A stretch of 64,000 nucleotides of DNA from Pseudophaeomoniella oleicola (GCA_003868215.1 QWDQ01000007.1:124001-188000); one strand, 5' to 3'; shown: positions 47,944 to 59,537, counted from the stretch's first letter. The notes: a model not told the origin generated them from the sequence alone. A program made the numbers and translations.

Positions 47944-49461
47944 ATGAGAATCTCTTCCGGCTTTAGACCATCAACGTCATTTAGGTCGATTAAAGGTTTG
48001 CGACCGGAAGAGCGCAAAGCTTTCACTCCGCCCATGCTTGCCGCATCCATGTTCTTGCTCACAAGTATTTGGATCGTGACTTGTTGGTTGTATGGTTCTC
48101 TGTACAAGAATGCAGATCGTGCGAGGCATCTGGACATTGTTATTTTAGACCTTGATGGAGGAGATATTGGTAAGCAACATGCAACTGAAGTCCTCGAACA
48201 TAGAGGTTGATGAGTTCTACGAATTTCAGGCGAAGTGCTCCTCAAGAGCGCAGCCCAAATTTCAGGGACCAAAGGCGTTGTTACCTTTAAAGATCATGAA
48301 ATCTCGTCGGGTGTCGACTTCGACTGGGCGTATCGTCAGGTGTGGAAGTATGCAGCACTCATTCATGTTTGCAATATGAGTGGGGAGCTGACTAGATCAT
48401 CTGCAGAGGACACTACTGGGGTGCTTTGATTGCGATGCCGAACGCGACGGAACATCTCAACAGTGCTGTCAATTCATCTGACAGCTCATATGATGCTTCG
48501 AAGGCCGTGCACTATATTTGGAACGAAATGCGTTGGCCATTGGCTGGAGAAAGCGTGGTCGTGTAATCACTTGAATCGGCTGTCATGACCGCACAAAAGC
48601 TGTACGCTTGGGAATATGTTGCGCAGACTCTGTCGCAGTGGAATCTATCTGCGAACGCTATACAAGTGCTTCTGAATCCGATCGAAGCATCGTCCACCAA
48701 TATCTACGCCTTTGGGCCTGGTATAAAGGTGTTTGTGAGCACTGTCGCCTTCGTCTTTCCGAGTTTGATAGAATTTTTCTGGGCAATGGCATTTGGAGGA
48801 ATTGTTGCACAAAGTCGCATACATGTAAAGCTCTCGACTGGAATGAACTACCTTATCCGATTTGTTTTGTCACGGGTCTGGACTTTTCTCATTGCGATTA
48901 GCTGGGTGGGTTGGATATTCACCTTTGCAGAAGGTCGGACTGGCCGGTGGGACTCTGCATATATCCTCGTTGCGCTCGACATGTGGATGTATACCATGAT
49001 ATCATTCGAGTTTCACGACACTTGCAGTGCATTCCTCCCTATCCAGGTTCTTCCGATCTCGGTACTATCGTGGTATCATGAACGTCACGGGAGCGGCATA
49101 CCATATTCCATTGAAGTCAGACTTTTACCACTTCGACTATGCTGTCCCAAGCCACAATTGCTTCGAACTTTTCATCACGATCATGTCCGGAGGATCAACA
49201 AATCATGTATATCGCAATGTTCCGGTGCTTTTTGCATGGCTTATTGTCACCACAATTACCGGCATTGCAGCCAACGCGCGACGATGTCGCCGGGCTAGAG
49301 ACGAGGACAACAAAACCGAGAAGGGATCTCCGGTTTCATATGACCTGAAGCATCGGAGGTCGAGCTTGTTCAACCACAGTCTGGAGCGGGGTCGGAGCCA
49401 AGAGGAGGATGTCGAGAGTGATCTGGCTCGTATGGCTTCAGGCGTATCAGATCCGGCCTAG
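47944..49461 (+). CDS. SNG1-like DUF3533 membrane protein, possibly damaged
   Basis: A member of the SNG1/DUF3533 family, membrane proteins tied to drug resistance and lipid distribution in yeast. Exons 47944-48169, 48230-48347 and one from 48407 are clear: RQVWK joins to GHYWGALIAMPNATEHLNS across the second intron. Later blocks are IYAFGPGIKVFVSTVAFVFP, several membrane segments, and the typical end DYAVPSHNCFELFITIMSGG plus YRNVPVLFAWL. Two problems remain. An in-frame TAA at 48564-48566 must lie in a short intron (about 39 or 45 nt, ending at CAAAAG before 48600) if the gene works. The frame also shifts by one base near 49072-49076, between LPISVLSW and IMNVTGAAYH, with no good intron. 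The gene may be a recent pseudogene or the assembly may contain an error. Confidence 0.72.
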
Positions 49462-50064
49462 ATTACATGCATGAACATTTCGCGGGTACGAAAAGTACAT
49501 GTAATATGAAATAGCAGAAATGGCACATTCGATCGAAAGAGCAGGCTCCCTGTTTTATGTAGTTAAGGATACTTTCAATCCATTAATGACTTGAAATGTC
49601 AAACTCGCCTGTTTATCAATGAACTTGCATTGCCTCGTCAAGGTACATCTCTGAGACATTTCCTAGGACAACCGTGTCGAGGCAGTTGTTGTCAGAACTT
49701 CTCAAATGCTTCGGGCTAGAATTCAGAAATCGTCCTAGACTCAAAAAGGAATGACGTCGATCGCAGCGTTGTGTTGGCTTGGCACGAGCGGGCTTGTGAC
49801 AAAGTTTGGACGCTCCCTCCTCATCATACAAACCAACGACAGACATTAGCTAGCAGCTTTGCTACATCTGTCAGTTCGCCCAGCACCAGAGACGCACCGT
49901 AGCTAGGCGGTCGGGCGTTCATTACAGAATCTGCACCTGCAGCTATTCTGCGCGCATATATCGATCGCCACAGATTGGACATTCCTGAGCAAGATTACTA
50001 TCCCCGCGTTAAGAGGGTTCTCGAGCCTCGAAAGTAATACTCACATGTTCGAAGCCTGCTAGAA
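49462..50064. other. Intergenic, promoter of PRP5
   Basis: No gene was seen in about 600 bases between two plus-strand genes. Confidence 0.6.
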
Positions 50065-53000
50065 ATGGCTGGCAACAGGGACACACGCTCACCATCACCT
50101 GTAGGCAGTTCGTATTCGTCCTCAAAGCGCAGCCGACGAGATGACGACCGATACGAAAGAAATCGGAGGGATGATCGCGGTGATTTTCGGCGGAGATCGA
50201 GATCTCGCAGCCCAGAGGTAAGAGGATTGAGGCTGTATACAGGCGCCGGCTCTGACAACAATCAGCGGAGACATCGCGACCGGGATCGAGCTAGGGACCG
50301 TGACTCTTATCGCCGAAGAGAGAGGTCTATAGACAGACGTTACGAGCGAGACGATGATCATTACAGATCAAGTCGACGAGATCGAGAAAAATCGAGAGAG
50401 CGTCGCCATTCAAAAGAACGATATGACCGACGAGACAGGGACGATCGCCGACGGAGTCGTGACCGAGATACGCGAAGGCGAGATGATTATTCCCGAGATC
50501 GCGATCGTCGTAGACGAGATGATTCTACTGACTCTCGAAAGAGAAGCAAAAGGGATGACAGCAGAGATCGTCTGCCAAGAAGAGGTTCTGTAGAAACCTC
50601 CCGCGAGGTAAGAGACAATCGTGTTTCTCCGTTGTCTGCATCTGCTTACTTATTGACCAAGCAATCGAAACCTGCGACGCCTACGGGGCCAACTGCTGAA
50701 GAGCAACAAAAGGCCGCCCGACTTGCTAAGCTACAAGCTTGGAAGGAAAAGCAGGCTGCCGAGCGAGAGAGGAAGCAGAAAGAAATAAAAGCTGCAGGAG
50801 CTCCATCTAGCACCTCGACTGATATCGAGAAGCCAGCATCATCGCCAGCAGCCGAGACGCCGCAGACAGCTGAAAGCCCAGGAGCAAAGCCTTCTGCGTC
50901 ATACACAGGCAAGTTTGATCCAAAAGCCATCACCAAAAAAGCTTCTACTACTTCATCAAAAGCCAGTCCATTGGGGGCTGATGTTGGCGCGCCTCTGCTG
51001 AAGCCTGCTGGAGTTCCCAATGGAATATCTTCATCTCCATCTACAAATGGTGCGTTATTGGACATCACTTTTCGGAGAGGAAAAATGCTGACAGAGTTAG
51101 GAGCTCGACCTGCGGCCCCTCTGAAAGCAAAAGGCAATCTGAGCGGGTTCGGACTTCACAAAACAAATGCAGAGACTGACAGTTTGAAGAGAGGCATTGA
51201 TTTCGGTGAGGAAGAGTCAACACGTAAGAAGCTTGAGAAACTGCCTACACCACCCATGGACGATACCACAGGCCCCAGCACCGCCGAGGCTGCGGATGGT
51301 GTTGCCGAAGACGAAGACGACGTTGACGTGCAAGATACTGGCAATGAAGAGGAAGCACTTGCAGTAGCGAGAGCTCAAGCTGAGAAGCGAGAAGAAGCTT
51401 TACGAAACGGGGAGGATGTTATGACTGGAGTTGAGCATGAAGCAATAGGATCACAAGCCAAATCAATAGATGTGCAAATGACAGATGCCCCAGTTGGCGA
51501 TGCAAAGGCAGATGAAGCTGACGAGGAAGAGGAGATCGATCCCCTTGATGCTTTTATGTCTGGCTTGGCTGAACAGCCCACCCCACGAAAAACAATCAAC
51601 GGGTTCAAGGCTAAATCTAAACAGCAAGAGCCTGAAGTCATTCTCAGTGACAACGACGAGCCTGATATGGATGCTGTCGGGGCGGACGCAGACGATATCC
51701 TTGCCATAGCAAGCAAGAAGAAAAAGAAAGATATACCAACGGTCAATCATGGGAAGATGAACTATGCACCTTTCAGAAAGAGTTTCTATACAGAACCTAT
51801 CGAAATGGCGGACCTGAACGAGGAAGAAGTGGCAGAACTCCGTATAGAGCTTGATGGCATCAAGGTACGGGGTGTCGAAGTACCAAAACCGGTGCAGAAA
51901 TGGGCTCAGTGTGGGCTTGGTGTTCAAGTGCTAGATGTCATCCAAAGGCTGGGATACGATGCCCCGACTTCTATACAATGTCAGGCTGTCCCAGCTATCA
52001 TGTCCGGTAGAGATGTCATTGGTGTCGCGAAGACTGGTTCTGGAAAAACTATTGCGTTCTTGTTGCCGATGTTCAGGCATATCAAAGACCAAAAACCGCT
52101 GGAATCTCTGGACGGCCCTATTGGTCTCATAATGACGCCTACACGGGAGCTTGCAACACAAATTCACCGTGAATGTAAGCCTTTCCTGAAAGCCCTCAAC
52201 CTCAGAGCGGTGTGCGCGTATGGCGGCGCGCCCATCAAAGATCAGATTGCGGAGTTGAAACGAGGTGCGGAGATTGTTGTCTGCACGCCCGGAAGAATGA
52301 TCGATCTCTTAGCTGCTAACTCTGGGCGAGTCACCAACCTGCGCAGGGTCACCTATGTTGTTCTCGATGAAGCCGATCGCATGTTTGACATGGGCTTCGA
52401 ACCTCAAGTTATGAAGATTCTGAACAACATCCGGCCTGACCGGCAAACGGTACTCTTCTCGGCGACATTCCCACGCCAAATGGAGGCTTTAGCAAGAAAG
52501 ACTTTGAGTAAGCCCGTCGAGATTGTTGTTGGGGGTCGCAGTGTGGTTGCCCCTGAGATAACTCAGATTGTTGAGGTGCGCAATGAAGACCAGAAATTCC
52601 GTCGTCTGCTTGAACTACTCGGAAACCTATATGCCGACGAGAAGAACGAAGATGATCGAGCACTCATTTTCGTCGATCGCCAAGAGAGTGCTGATAATTT
52701 GCTCCGAGATCTTATGCAGAAGGGCTATCCTTGCATGTCAATACACGGCGGAAAAGACCAGATTGATCGTGACTCCACCATTGATGACTTCAAGAATGGC
52801 GTTTTTCCTGTTCTCATTGCCACATCTGTTGCCGCTCGTGGTCTTGATGTCAAGCAATTGAAACTCGTCGTCAACTACGATGCCCCCAATCACTTGGAGG
52901 ATTACGTCCACCGCGCCGGTCGAACAGGTAGAGCCGGAAATACGGGGACCGCTGTTACGTTCCTTACCGAATCGCAGGACCGTTATGCAGTTGACATAGC

Positions 53001-53796
53001 CAAAGCCTTGAAACAAAGTGGGCAGCCTGTTCCGCCAGATGTTCAGAAACTGGTCGAGAATTTCGCGGAGAAGGTTAAGGCTGGCAAGGAGAAAGCTGGC
53101 GCCAGTGGTTTCGGAGGAAAAGGCCTTGAACGCCTCGACCACGACCGTGATGCTGCGCGTGCGCGTGAGAGGAAGACCTACAAGACTGGCGACGAACCAG
53201 AAGAGGAAGAGAAAGATGAAGGCGATGCCGACATCATTGCGAAGGCCGCTTCCGGTGTGCGTGCACATGATGCTCCTCCTCCTCCTTCTGCTCCTCTCCC
53301 CGGCGTTCCTAAGGGTATTGATTTGGACGGCAAGATTACTGTACACAAGCGGGAGGTGGACACAAGTGGTCCTGCTGGAAAACTCGACAAAGTCAGCGCA
53401 GCGGTAGCCGGTATCAATGAGCGTCTTAGTAGAGCTGGGGTGATGCGTCAAGGAGTCCCTATCGACAATAAGGGCCCTGACGCTGGTGCGTTCCACGCCA
53501 CGCTCGAAATCAACGATTTCCCTCAGAAAGCCCGTTGGGCTGTCACGAACCGCACCAATGTTGCTAAAATCCTCGAGTCGACAGGTACATCCATTACCAC
53601 CAAGGGATCCTTCTATGCTACCGGCAAAGAGCCTGGGCCGGGAGAGAACCCCAAGCTGTATATCCTGGTGGAGGGTGACACCGAAGTCGTCGTTACGAAT
53701 GCCATGAGGGAGCTAATGAGGTTGTTGAAGGACGGTACGATTGCTGCAGCGGACTCGGAGTCAAGGGCACCTACGGGAAGATATTCTGTTGTATGA
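50065..53796 (+). CDS. PRP5: DEAD-box RNA helicase Prp5
   Basis: An open frame of 1,243 codons from an ATG at 50065. Prp5 is the ATPase that lets U2 snRNP bind the intron branch site during spliceosome assembly. The first 190 residues are RS/RD-rich. The Prp5 hallmark DPLDAFM is near residue 492, in an acidic context. The helicase core begins [15 protein letters not shown] (Q motif), AKTGSGKT (about 655), [16 protein letters not shown] (about 767) and SAT (about 799), then [11 protein letters not shown] and [10 protein letters not shown] (about 949). The C-terminus has the usual extension ending in a KH-like region. Two in-frame, stop-free segments look like introns: 50218-50265 (48 nt; GTAAGA donor, splitting SRSRSPE from RRHRDRDRA), which is convincing, and 50608-50661 (54 nt), which is weaker. 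With both spliced the product has 1,209 residues. Confidence 0.95.
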   Translation: MAGNRDTRSPSPVGSSYSSSKRSRRDDDRYERNRRDDRGDFRRRSRSRSPEVRGLRLYTGAGSDNNQRRHRDRDRARDRDSYRRRERSIDRRYERDDDHYRSSRRDREKSRERRHSKERYDRRDRDDRRRSRDRDTRRRDDYSRDRDRRRRDDSTDSRKRSKRDDSRDRLPRRGSVETSREVRDNRVSPLSASAYLLTKQSKPATPTGPTAEEQQKAARLAKLQAWKEKQAAERERKQKEIKAAGAPSSTSTDIEKPASSPAAETPQTAESPGAKPSASYTGKFDPKAITKKASTTSSKASPLGADVGAPLLKPAGVPNGISSSPSTNGALLDITFRRGKMLTELGARPAAPLKAKGNLSGFGLHKTNAETDSLKRGIDFGEEESTRKKLEKLPTPPMDDTTGPSTAEAADGVAEDEDDVDVQDTGNEEEALAVARAQAEKREEALRNGEDVMTGVEHEAIGSQAKSIDVQMTDAPVGDAKADEADEEEEIDPLDAFMSGLAEQPTPRKTINGFKAKSKQQEPEVILSDNDEPDMDAVGADADDILAIASKKKKKDIPTVNHGKMNYAPFRKSFYTEPIEMADLNEEEVAELRIELDGIKVRGVEVPKPVQKWAQCGLGVQVLDVIQRLGYDAPTSIQCQAVPAIMSGRDVIGVAKTGSGKTIAFLLPMFRHIKDQKPLESLDGPIGLIMTPTRELATQIHRECKPFLKALNLRAVCAYGGAPIKDQIAELKRGAEIVVCTPGRMIDLLAANSGRVTNLRRVTYVVLDEADRMFDMGFEPQVMKILNNIRPDRQTVLFSATFPRQMEALARKTLSKPVEIVVGGRSVVAPEITQIVEVRNEDQKFRRLLELLGNLYADEKNEDDRALIFVDRQESADNLLRDLMQKGYPCMSIHGGKDQIDRDSTIDDFKNGVFPVLIATSVAARGLDVKQLKLVVNYDAPNHLEDYVHRAGRTGRAGNTGTAVTFLTESQDRYAVDIAKALKQSGQPVPPDVQKLVENFAEKVKAGKEKAGASGFGGKGLERLDHDRDAARARERKTYKTGDEPEEEEKDEGDADIIAKAASGVRAHDAPPPPSAPLPGVPKGIDLDGKITVHKREVDTSGPAGKLDKVSAAVAGINERLSRAGVMRQGVPIDNKGPDAGAFHATLEINDFPQKARWAVTNRTNVAKILESTGTSITTKGSFYATGKEPGPGENPKLYILVEGDTEVVVTNAMRELMRLLKDGTIAAADSESRAPTGRYSVV

Positions 53797-54186
53797 GCGT
53801 GTGTCTGTTTTTAATGGTATGCCTTTCAAAGTGAGGTCGTTTGTTTGGCTGTCTGTGTAAAAATTTCAGGAATCCAGCAACGATGTGCTCTAGGTATGTA
53901 TGCAGAGTCGCTCCGCAGGTTGAACGCTGGACAGAAAGGACCGACCGCGATTCAAGATCAATGGTACTCAAATTCAAACATCCATCCTCCTTGAAAGAAA
54001 AGAGAAATTGCTCTGGTCGCTCACATTGTATGAACACGTACTGTAGACCGCCATATGCTAATTTCCCTCGTATATGTACTCGTATGTCTTGTCCTACTCC
54101 TCACTCAAGTGTCCAGAATATGTGCAGACTACTCAAACATGCGCGATGTCTATGTGCTCCTTTTTGCAAAACACTCGTCCTCCTAT
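53797..54186. other. Intergenic between convergent genes
   Basis: About 390 bases, the 3' flanks of PRP5 and of the MGNLCSK protein gene. No gene was seen. Confidence 0.6.
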
Positions 54187-54597
54187 CTAGTTATGCGCTC
54201 TCGCTGCCGCCGCTTCATCCGCATCCCTGACCCTCCTTTCTGACTCGCTGAGTTCCTTCAGCACATCGTTCCGGGTCTTCTTTTTCTGCTCTGCTAATTG
54301 CTGTCCGAGCTTGCCTTTTCCCTGTGCGGTTTGGTTCTGCGCGTACCGTGCTTCTGCGGCCTGGCGGGCGCGTTCTCTTGCGTCGGCGTCGGTGGAGCTG
54401 CCGGCTGCTGCTGCTGCCGGTGGTGGTTGTGAGGGGTTGCCTGCACCGCCACCGCCGAGTGGACGGCCTGGGGTGGTTTTGAATTGTGATGGAATGGAGG
54501 CTGAGGTCGGTTTTGGGGGTGGGCCGGAATCGAGGGTGCGGCCTGGCCCGTGGAAATTGTCGGGTGGATTGGAGGATTTGGAACAGAGGTTTCCCAT
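54187..54597 (-). CDS. Putative N-myristoylated small fungal protein
   Basis: Single-exon gene for 136 residues. The N-terminus MGNLCSKSSNPPD fits the N-myristoylation signal (Gly2, Ser6-type context), with Cys5 next to it as a possible palmitoylation site, so stable attachment to the plasma membrane or endomembranes is predicted. A Pro/Gly/Ala-rich middle follows. The C-terminal 55 residues form a charged, helix-prone segment (RERARQAAEARYAQNQTAQG and KLGQQLAEQKKKTRNDVLKE). I recall similar MGN-type small proteins in many filamentous ascomycetes but know no assigned function. Membrane targeting is inference. The coding call rests on the clean ATG, the sensible domain order and the position between two genes. 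Confidence 0.72.
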   Translation of the reverse strand: MGNLCSKSSNPPDNFHGPGRTLDSGPPPKPTSASIPSQFKTTPGRPLGGGGAGNPSQPPPAAAAAGSSTDADARERARQAAEARYAQNQTAQGKGKLGQQLAEQKKKTRNDVLKELSESERRVRDADEAAAARAHN

Positions 54598-54627
54598 GGA
54601 GCTTGAGGGGTTGGCGTGCTGAACCTT

Positions 54628-55247
54628 CTAGCTGTCTACGTCCTGTGTGATGTTCCAAATGGCTTCGGTCAAGTCCCAGGCGTTGGAGGAGCTTAGAGAA
54701 GCTGTTTGCCAGGAGTCGCCGAAATCGTCCTAGTAGTCGATGTCGTGGTCTATGTTCCAGTTGATGGATTGATGATTAGGCGAGCCACTAGATTGGAGGG
54801 ATGTAGGACTTTAAGGAACTTCGGCTTGGAGAAGTTCTTGTCGTTGCGAATATCTTGGGTCTGCGACACGGATTGCGCGGCTGGTACCAAGAGTCTCGGC
54901 GACTTTCGCGAAGAGTCAGCGTGTGATAGACCGGGATCGTGGCTGTGATCGTCGGACGCGGAGTTTACTTCTGCGCACAAAAGAAAAGCGACCACTTGAA
55001 TTATTTTAGTTTCAGTAGCAGGAAGATGTTTGGGTCAATTGGGGAGTCTCTTCCAAAGCGGCGGTGGCTTGGTCCCGAGGGAGGGGGACAGTGGATATCG
55101 ATTGGAAGATGATGCTTATCAATATCGGTATCGGTACTGGTACTGGTAACTTACTGGTACTGTATCGATCTCTTGGGTGGGTTGAATCGACTGCGACTGC
55201 GGGGAATCGCAAAAGGTGACGTCTGAATGGGGGATAGCGTCACTCAT
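54628..55247 (-). CDS. Tentative spliced hypothetical gene
   Basis: A weakly supported model on the minus strand. An ATG at 55247 starts MSDAIPHSDVTFCDSPQSQS and runs to a perfect GTAAGT donor near 55154. A pyrimidine-rich stretch ending GCGCAG near 54976 then opens a readable segment that contains SASDDHSHDPGLSHADSS, ending KFLKVLHPSNL. A 59-nt intron ending CTACTAG at 54730 joins this in phase to DDFGDSWQTASLSSSNAWDL and TEAIWNITQDVDS, with a stop at 54628. The last junction is good, but the join between the first and second segments is unresolved and may need another exon. I recognise no family. The whole locus could be non-coding. Confidence 0.33.
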
Positions 55248-55610
55248 TTCTTTCGAGGTCCTCATTTTCCCTATTGACTGTCGCGATGGTCATTGTCGTC
55301 CTCTTCTTACCTGATGTCCACACTGAAAACTCAGACAGTCAGCAGCATTCTGAACAATATCATTGCCCAGTCAGTGGTTTCAGCCATCTGAGGAATTGAT
55401 AGTCAAAACGTCTTATGCGGGCTTGACTCATCAGAACTTCAGAGCCATCAAGTTGGGGTTCAGCCAAACTCTTGTCTGTTATATCATATATTTCAGCCTT
55501 GTTGCTGAGATCCTGGCCGCGGGCTTCCAGTCTTTTGTCCTCCAAAGCCAATGCTGTGATAGCTACAGTGACTCTTCAATGCTTCAGAAACTACGGTCCT
55601 GGACGCAATC
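55248..55610. other. Intergenic, leader of zinc-finger gene
   Basis: About 360 bases between divergent starts (if the tentative gene is real). Nothing else was recognised. Confidence 0.5.
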
Positions 55611-57005
55611 ATGTTACCTAACGGCTCTGTGCAGTTCTACTGCGGAGGGGAACAGCACCAACTATTCCCCGGCATTGACCTGAATTGTGTTGAGGCTTGC
55701 GATGAATCATGTCCGGACGACTGTTGCGACAAAGACTCGTGCTGCGCTGATGAGCAATGTGTCACGTCTTGTGACTTGTTGTGTGACGGCTATCTTGATT
55801 GCAAGCATTCTCCCGACTGCAAGGATCCCCACTGCAACTTGCCTGAATGCGATGGCCAAAGCCCACCTTGTTTTGACGAAGGATGCTTTTCAAATCTAGC
55901 GCCTAATGCCCAGGAGTCATCACACACTGGAGAAAGAAAGAAGAGGAAGATTGCACACAATCATTTGGGTGACATCTACGTTCCAGACCAACATGAGCGC
56001 TACATCTCGCAAAATTTCAATCCCCAGACCCAGCAAGTGGCCTATCAGACAAATACACACGAGAGGGAGTGCTTTGGGCATGACGATAGCTGTCCGGAAG
56101 GGTGCGTCAATCCTATGCACCTCCACTTGCGACCCTCGCTGTGTCACCACATCCCGCACCCCTCCACCACCTATCCCCTCACGCACACTCCGGACCATCT
56201 ATACGACTTCTCCAGAGGATTGCCGCAATCATTACCAGACTCTTCGCCGCAGGATGCGTCGGCTGCATCAACCCCGTATTTGACTCATAGCAGCGAGAGC
56301 CGACCAAGCACTGCTTGTTCGAATGCATTCGATTTTACAAACAACTTTCTGCCCGATAGGATCATACAATGTCTTTGTGTAGATGAAGCAGGGCGATTGT
56401 GTGGACAGGCATTTCCTGATGCGGGATCCCTCAATCTACATATTCTCGACACTCACGTATCAGAATCCCGCCGTGGTAGGGATTCTCGTGAGGGCTTCTA
56501 CTGTTGCTGGACCGACTGCCCACGGCATCTCAACAACCAGCCATTCACGTCTATAGGGAAAATTGAATCTCATTATCTGAGCCACACAGGCCATAAGGGT
56601 TGGTGTTGCGAGATCTGTGGAAATGTTTATGCCCGCGAAGGTTCACTGGATCGACACCGACAAACACATCTAAATGAGAAGATATATAAGTGTGAGTTTT
56701 GCGGGAAAACAACGACAGATAAGAATCAACTCAAAATCCACATCCGAAGCCACACTGGCGAAAAGCCATACAAATGTGACTTCCCAGGGTGTAATCATCG
56801 AGCATCGGATTCCACGAACATGACGAAGCACAGAAAGACCCACCTTCCACGCTCACATTTCTGTCCATATCCTGGGTGCAGTAGGACGTTTGTCCGCTCA
56901 GATGGTCTCAAAAGGCACATGAAGACATGCAAAGCAGGGAAAGACTTTGAGAAGGTTGTTGATCATTCTGGTGCTCTTCACCAGATCTCTATGCTGGAGG
57001 CTTGA
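55611..57005 (+). CDS. C2H2 zinc-finger transcription factor, Cys-rich
   Basis: Single-exon gene for 464 residues. Residues about 25-95 are extremely Cys-rich (CDESCPDDCCDKDSCCADEQ and onward), resembling a metal-binding cluster. After a polar middle with a basic stretch, GERKKRKIAHN, six C-terminal fingers span about residues 253-445. Two are atypical (CVDEAGRLC with HILDTH, and CCWTDC with HYLSH). Three are canonical (WCCEICGNVYAREGSLDRHR, YKCEFCGKTTTDKNQLKIHI, YKCDFPGC with HRKTH), with a TGEKPY linker between the last two. A final C2HC finger is HFCPYPGC with HMKTC. This order, paired atypical fingers before canonical ones, recalls Zap1/ZafA-type zinc sensors, and the Cys cluster fits a metal-response role. 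Both are inferences; the orthology is unproven. Confidence 0.87.
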   Translation: MLPNGSVQFYCGGEQHQLFPGIDLNCVEACDESCPDDCCDKDSCCADEQCVTSCDLLCDGYLDCKHSPDCKDPHCNLPECDGQSPPCFDEGCFSNLAPNAQESSHTGERKKRKIAHNHLGDIYVPDQHERYISQNFNPQTQQVAYQTNTHERECFGHDDSCPEGCVNPMHLHLRPSLCHHIPHPSTTYPLTHTPDHLYDFSRGLPQSLPDSSPQDASAASTPYLTHSSESRPSTACSNAFDFTNNFLPDRIIQCLCVDEAGRLCGQAFPDAGSLNLHILDTHVSESRRGRDSREGFYCCWTDCPRHLNNQPFTSIGKIESHYLSHTGHKGWCCEICGNVYAREGSLDRHRQTHLNEKIYKCEFCGKTTTDKNQLKIHIRSHTGEKPYKCDFPGCNHRASDSTNMTKHRKTHLPRSHFCPYPGCSRTFVRSDGLKRHMKTCKAGKDFEKVVDHSGALHQISMLEA

Positions 57006-57552
57006 GTATTGTTGGCGACTTTGAACATAGCCATGAAGAATACAGGGTTTGGGGGAATAATTGTGAATATTTCATCGTGTACATAATTAGAGGACTCATT
57101 ATAGAGATTGTACAACGAAGAAAGAGAGAAGAAAGATACAAAGATCAACAAAGTTACTTTGTGAAAGGTTGGCTGTTTGCTATGCTTACTGTATTATCGG
57201 GTTTCATACCCCGCACGTAATAGGGGAGGGAAGGAGGGATATCGGCATTCCCAGGCATATAGCAGGAATTGCACCTGTAAGTCAAATCTCTACCTTTTGA
57301 GATCATGCCACAAGAACTTTGCTTCTTTTCCTCAAGACTATCGCATTCATCTCCAGTTGCATCGATTTGTTACGGAGAAGCGAATGTTCGGTTTCAGCAG
57401 TTAAATATTTCGTCGGCATACTTTCCTATCTAGGCCACTATCTCGTCGCACTTTTCAAAATGCAGTCAAGACCAGCAATCAAGACCTTGCCGCCGCCGCT
57501 GAGCGAGACTGTCAACATATCAAAAAGTCCTATCTGGGTCAAAGAATCAACC
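57006..57552. other. Intergenic, leader of eIF3h
   Basis: About 550 bases between two plus-strand genes. The frame open upstream of the eIF3h ATG has an earlier in-frame ATG at 57460, but the sequence between them does not look like eIF3h. Confidence 0.55.
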
Positions 57553-58821
57553 ATGGCGACTCCAGAGTATGCGCAACTCTCAATTCCTTTGCAATGATGG
57601 CTGACATCGATACAGGAAGGAAATCCCGCTCGTTGCGGTCCAGGTGGAGGGTCTGGTAAGCCAACCTGTCGACTTGGGATACGATGTTTTTTACTGACAG
57701 TCCATAGGTGGTTATGAAGATCTTAAAGCATTGCTCTACGAAATTCCCAACTACTGCGACCGGCTCCCTGGTTGGTCTGGACGTTAACGGCACTCTGGAA
57801 ATCACCAACACATTCCCATTTCCTATTGTCGACCTCCCACAAGACTCCCATTATGACGGGCCACATCCCAACACTGCTGCCGCTGCGCCTCGCGCCAAGG
57901 CAAACGCCTCATATCAAACGGAGATGATCCGGATGCTGCGAGAAGTCAACGTCGATGCGAACAACGTGGGATGGTACACAAGTGCTAATATGGGCAACTT
58001 CTGCAATCTGAACTTCATTGAGAACCAGTATTACTACCAGAAGGACATGAACGAGAGGACTGTGGCTTTAGTTCACGATGTCACCAGGAGCTCACAGGGT
58101 GCGCTCAGCCTACGTGCATTCCGACTGTCACCACAGTTCATCGCGGCGTACAAGGAGAACAAATTCACTACTGAAAGGTATTTCAACCTGGACTTCGTTC
58201 GACGTTTGCAAGATCTGACAATAGAATAGCCTTCAAAAATCCGGACTTCGCTATCAGGATATCCTCATCGAGTTGCCCGTTCAGATCCACAACTCTCACG
58301 TTCTAAACTCGTTCCTACACCAACTTCCAGTATCTGCACCAACCGAGCAACTGCCACCTCCCTCTTCCCTTTCCGAAATCCTCAAGAATCCGGCTGCGCA
58401 GCCAACGCCGCTGTCCCCCAACTACGATAACCTCCAACTCTCCATTGATCCTTTCTTGTCTCAAAACTGCGATCTCCTTCTGGATTCCATTGAGACCCAC
58501 CATACCGAAGCAAACAACTTCAGCTACTACCAGAGAGCTTTGGCTCGTGAGCAGACTAAGATTAGTGCATGGCAAGCGAAGAGGAAGGCAGAGAATGCCG
58601 CGAGAACATTATCGAAGCAGCCATTACTTCCAGAAGATGAATGGCAGAGACTCTTCAAACTACCGACTGAGCCCAGCCGCCTCGAGAGCATGTTGAACAG
58701 CCGACAGGTCGATCAATATTCTAGACAGATCGACGGTTTTGTCTCCAGCACGACTGGAAAGATGTTTGCGATCAAGGGTAATCTGTTACCAGGTGAAGCC
58801 GGTGCTGCGGACGACGAGTAA
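57553..58821 (+). CDS. eif3h: Translation initiation factor eIF3 subunit h
   Basis: Four exons (57553-57566, 57616-57655, 57708-58177, 58230-58821) give 371 residues. eIF3h is an MPN-fold subunit of the 43S-recruiting factor eIF3, present in filamentous fungi but missing from budding yeast. The spliced N-terminus is [20 protein letters not shown], then MKILKHC, matching fungal eIF3h. The MPN domain includes [20 protein letters not shown] and [14 protein letters not shown]. The metal-ligand His residues of active MPN+ proteases are absent, as expected for this non-catalytic member. Intron 3 joins FTTE to [20 protein letters not shown]. The C-terminal half is helical, with [20 protein letters not shown]. 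The first exon is just 14 nt. Confidence 0.94.
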
Positions 58822-59537
58822 AGTGTTTGAAAGGGACATTCACAAGGGTGTCATTTTGCATGTAATGGCGTTGGAGGGATCACTAGCCGTACTACGATTT
58901 GGCCACATGAGCCGTCCATGAGTGATGTTTGGGCTGTGAAATCGACAGTTCCTGCCATTTATGTAGGCCGAAAATTAGAGGAGCTGGTCCTTTATAGTGA
59001 TCAGGAGAACCATCAACAAGTAGAGAATCAAATGTAAAGATCCAAAAGCCATTGTATGCATACCGTGTACATTCACTATGTAATCACGATTGGAAGCGGC
59101 ACGTTGAATCTGACACCGGCGTAGACTGTAGACAATCGGCCCTTGTTCCTCATTCTGGCGTGATATAATAATTAATACGCAAATGGATTATTTTTGAAAC
59201 TTACAGGATCTCGACACCGACTGTACGTACCTATTCAACGTCTTTCGAGATCCACACCAAATTCGAGACTTCACACATGATCTTTTCCCACCGCTTGACT
59301 CAATTCCTTTTCCGAACAGATATATATACAAACGGTTGCATGATGAAATGAGCCGTGTGGATCGTCTTATCATCATTTCTTTACCATCTCCGCTGCTTTT
59401 AGAAGTTCATCACTTATTACCGGCCTGATTGTTGGGACAGTGCTTCACGGGAAAAGCATCTTGATATCTATCTATTACTTTTCCAAGGAGTCCTCTTGAG
59501 CTTCCATATATATGAAAGATAGAAAGAAAGAGCAGCC
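58822..59537. other. Intergenic
   Basis: About 700 bases between two plus-strand genes. No gene or notable repeat was seen. Confidence 0.6.

Noticed and set aside
55360-55551. Minus-strand 63-codon frame upstream of the zinc-finger gene
   Set aside because: It starts with TTG and has no recognised relation; it probably overlaps the zinc-finger leader.
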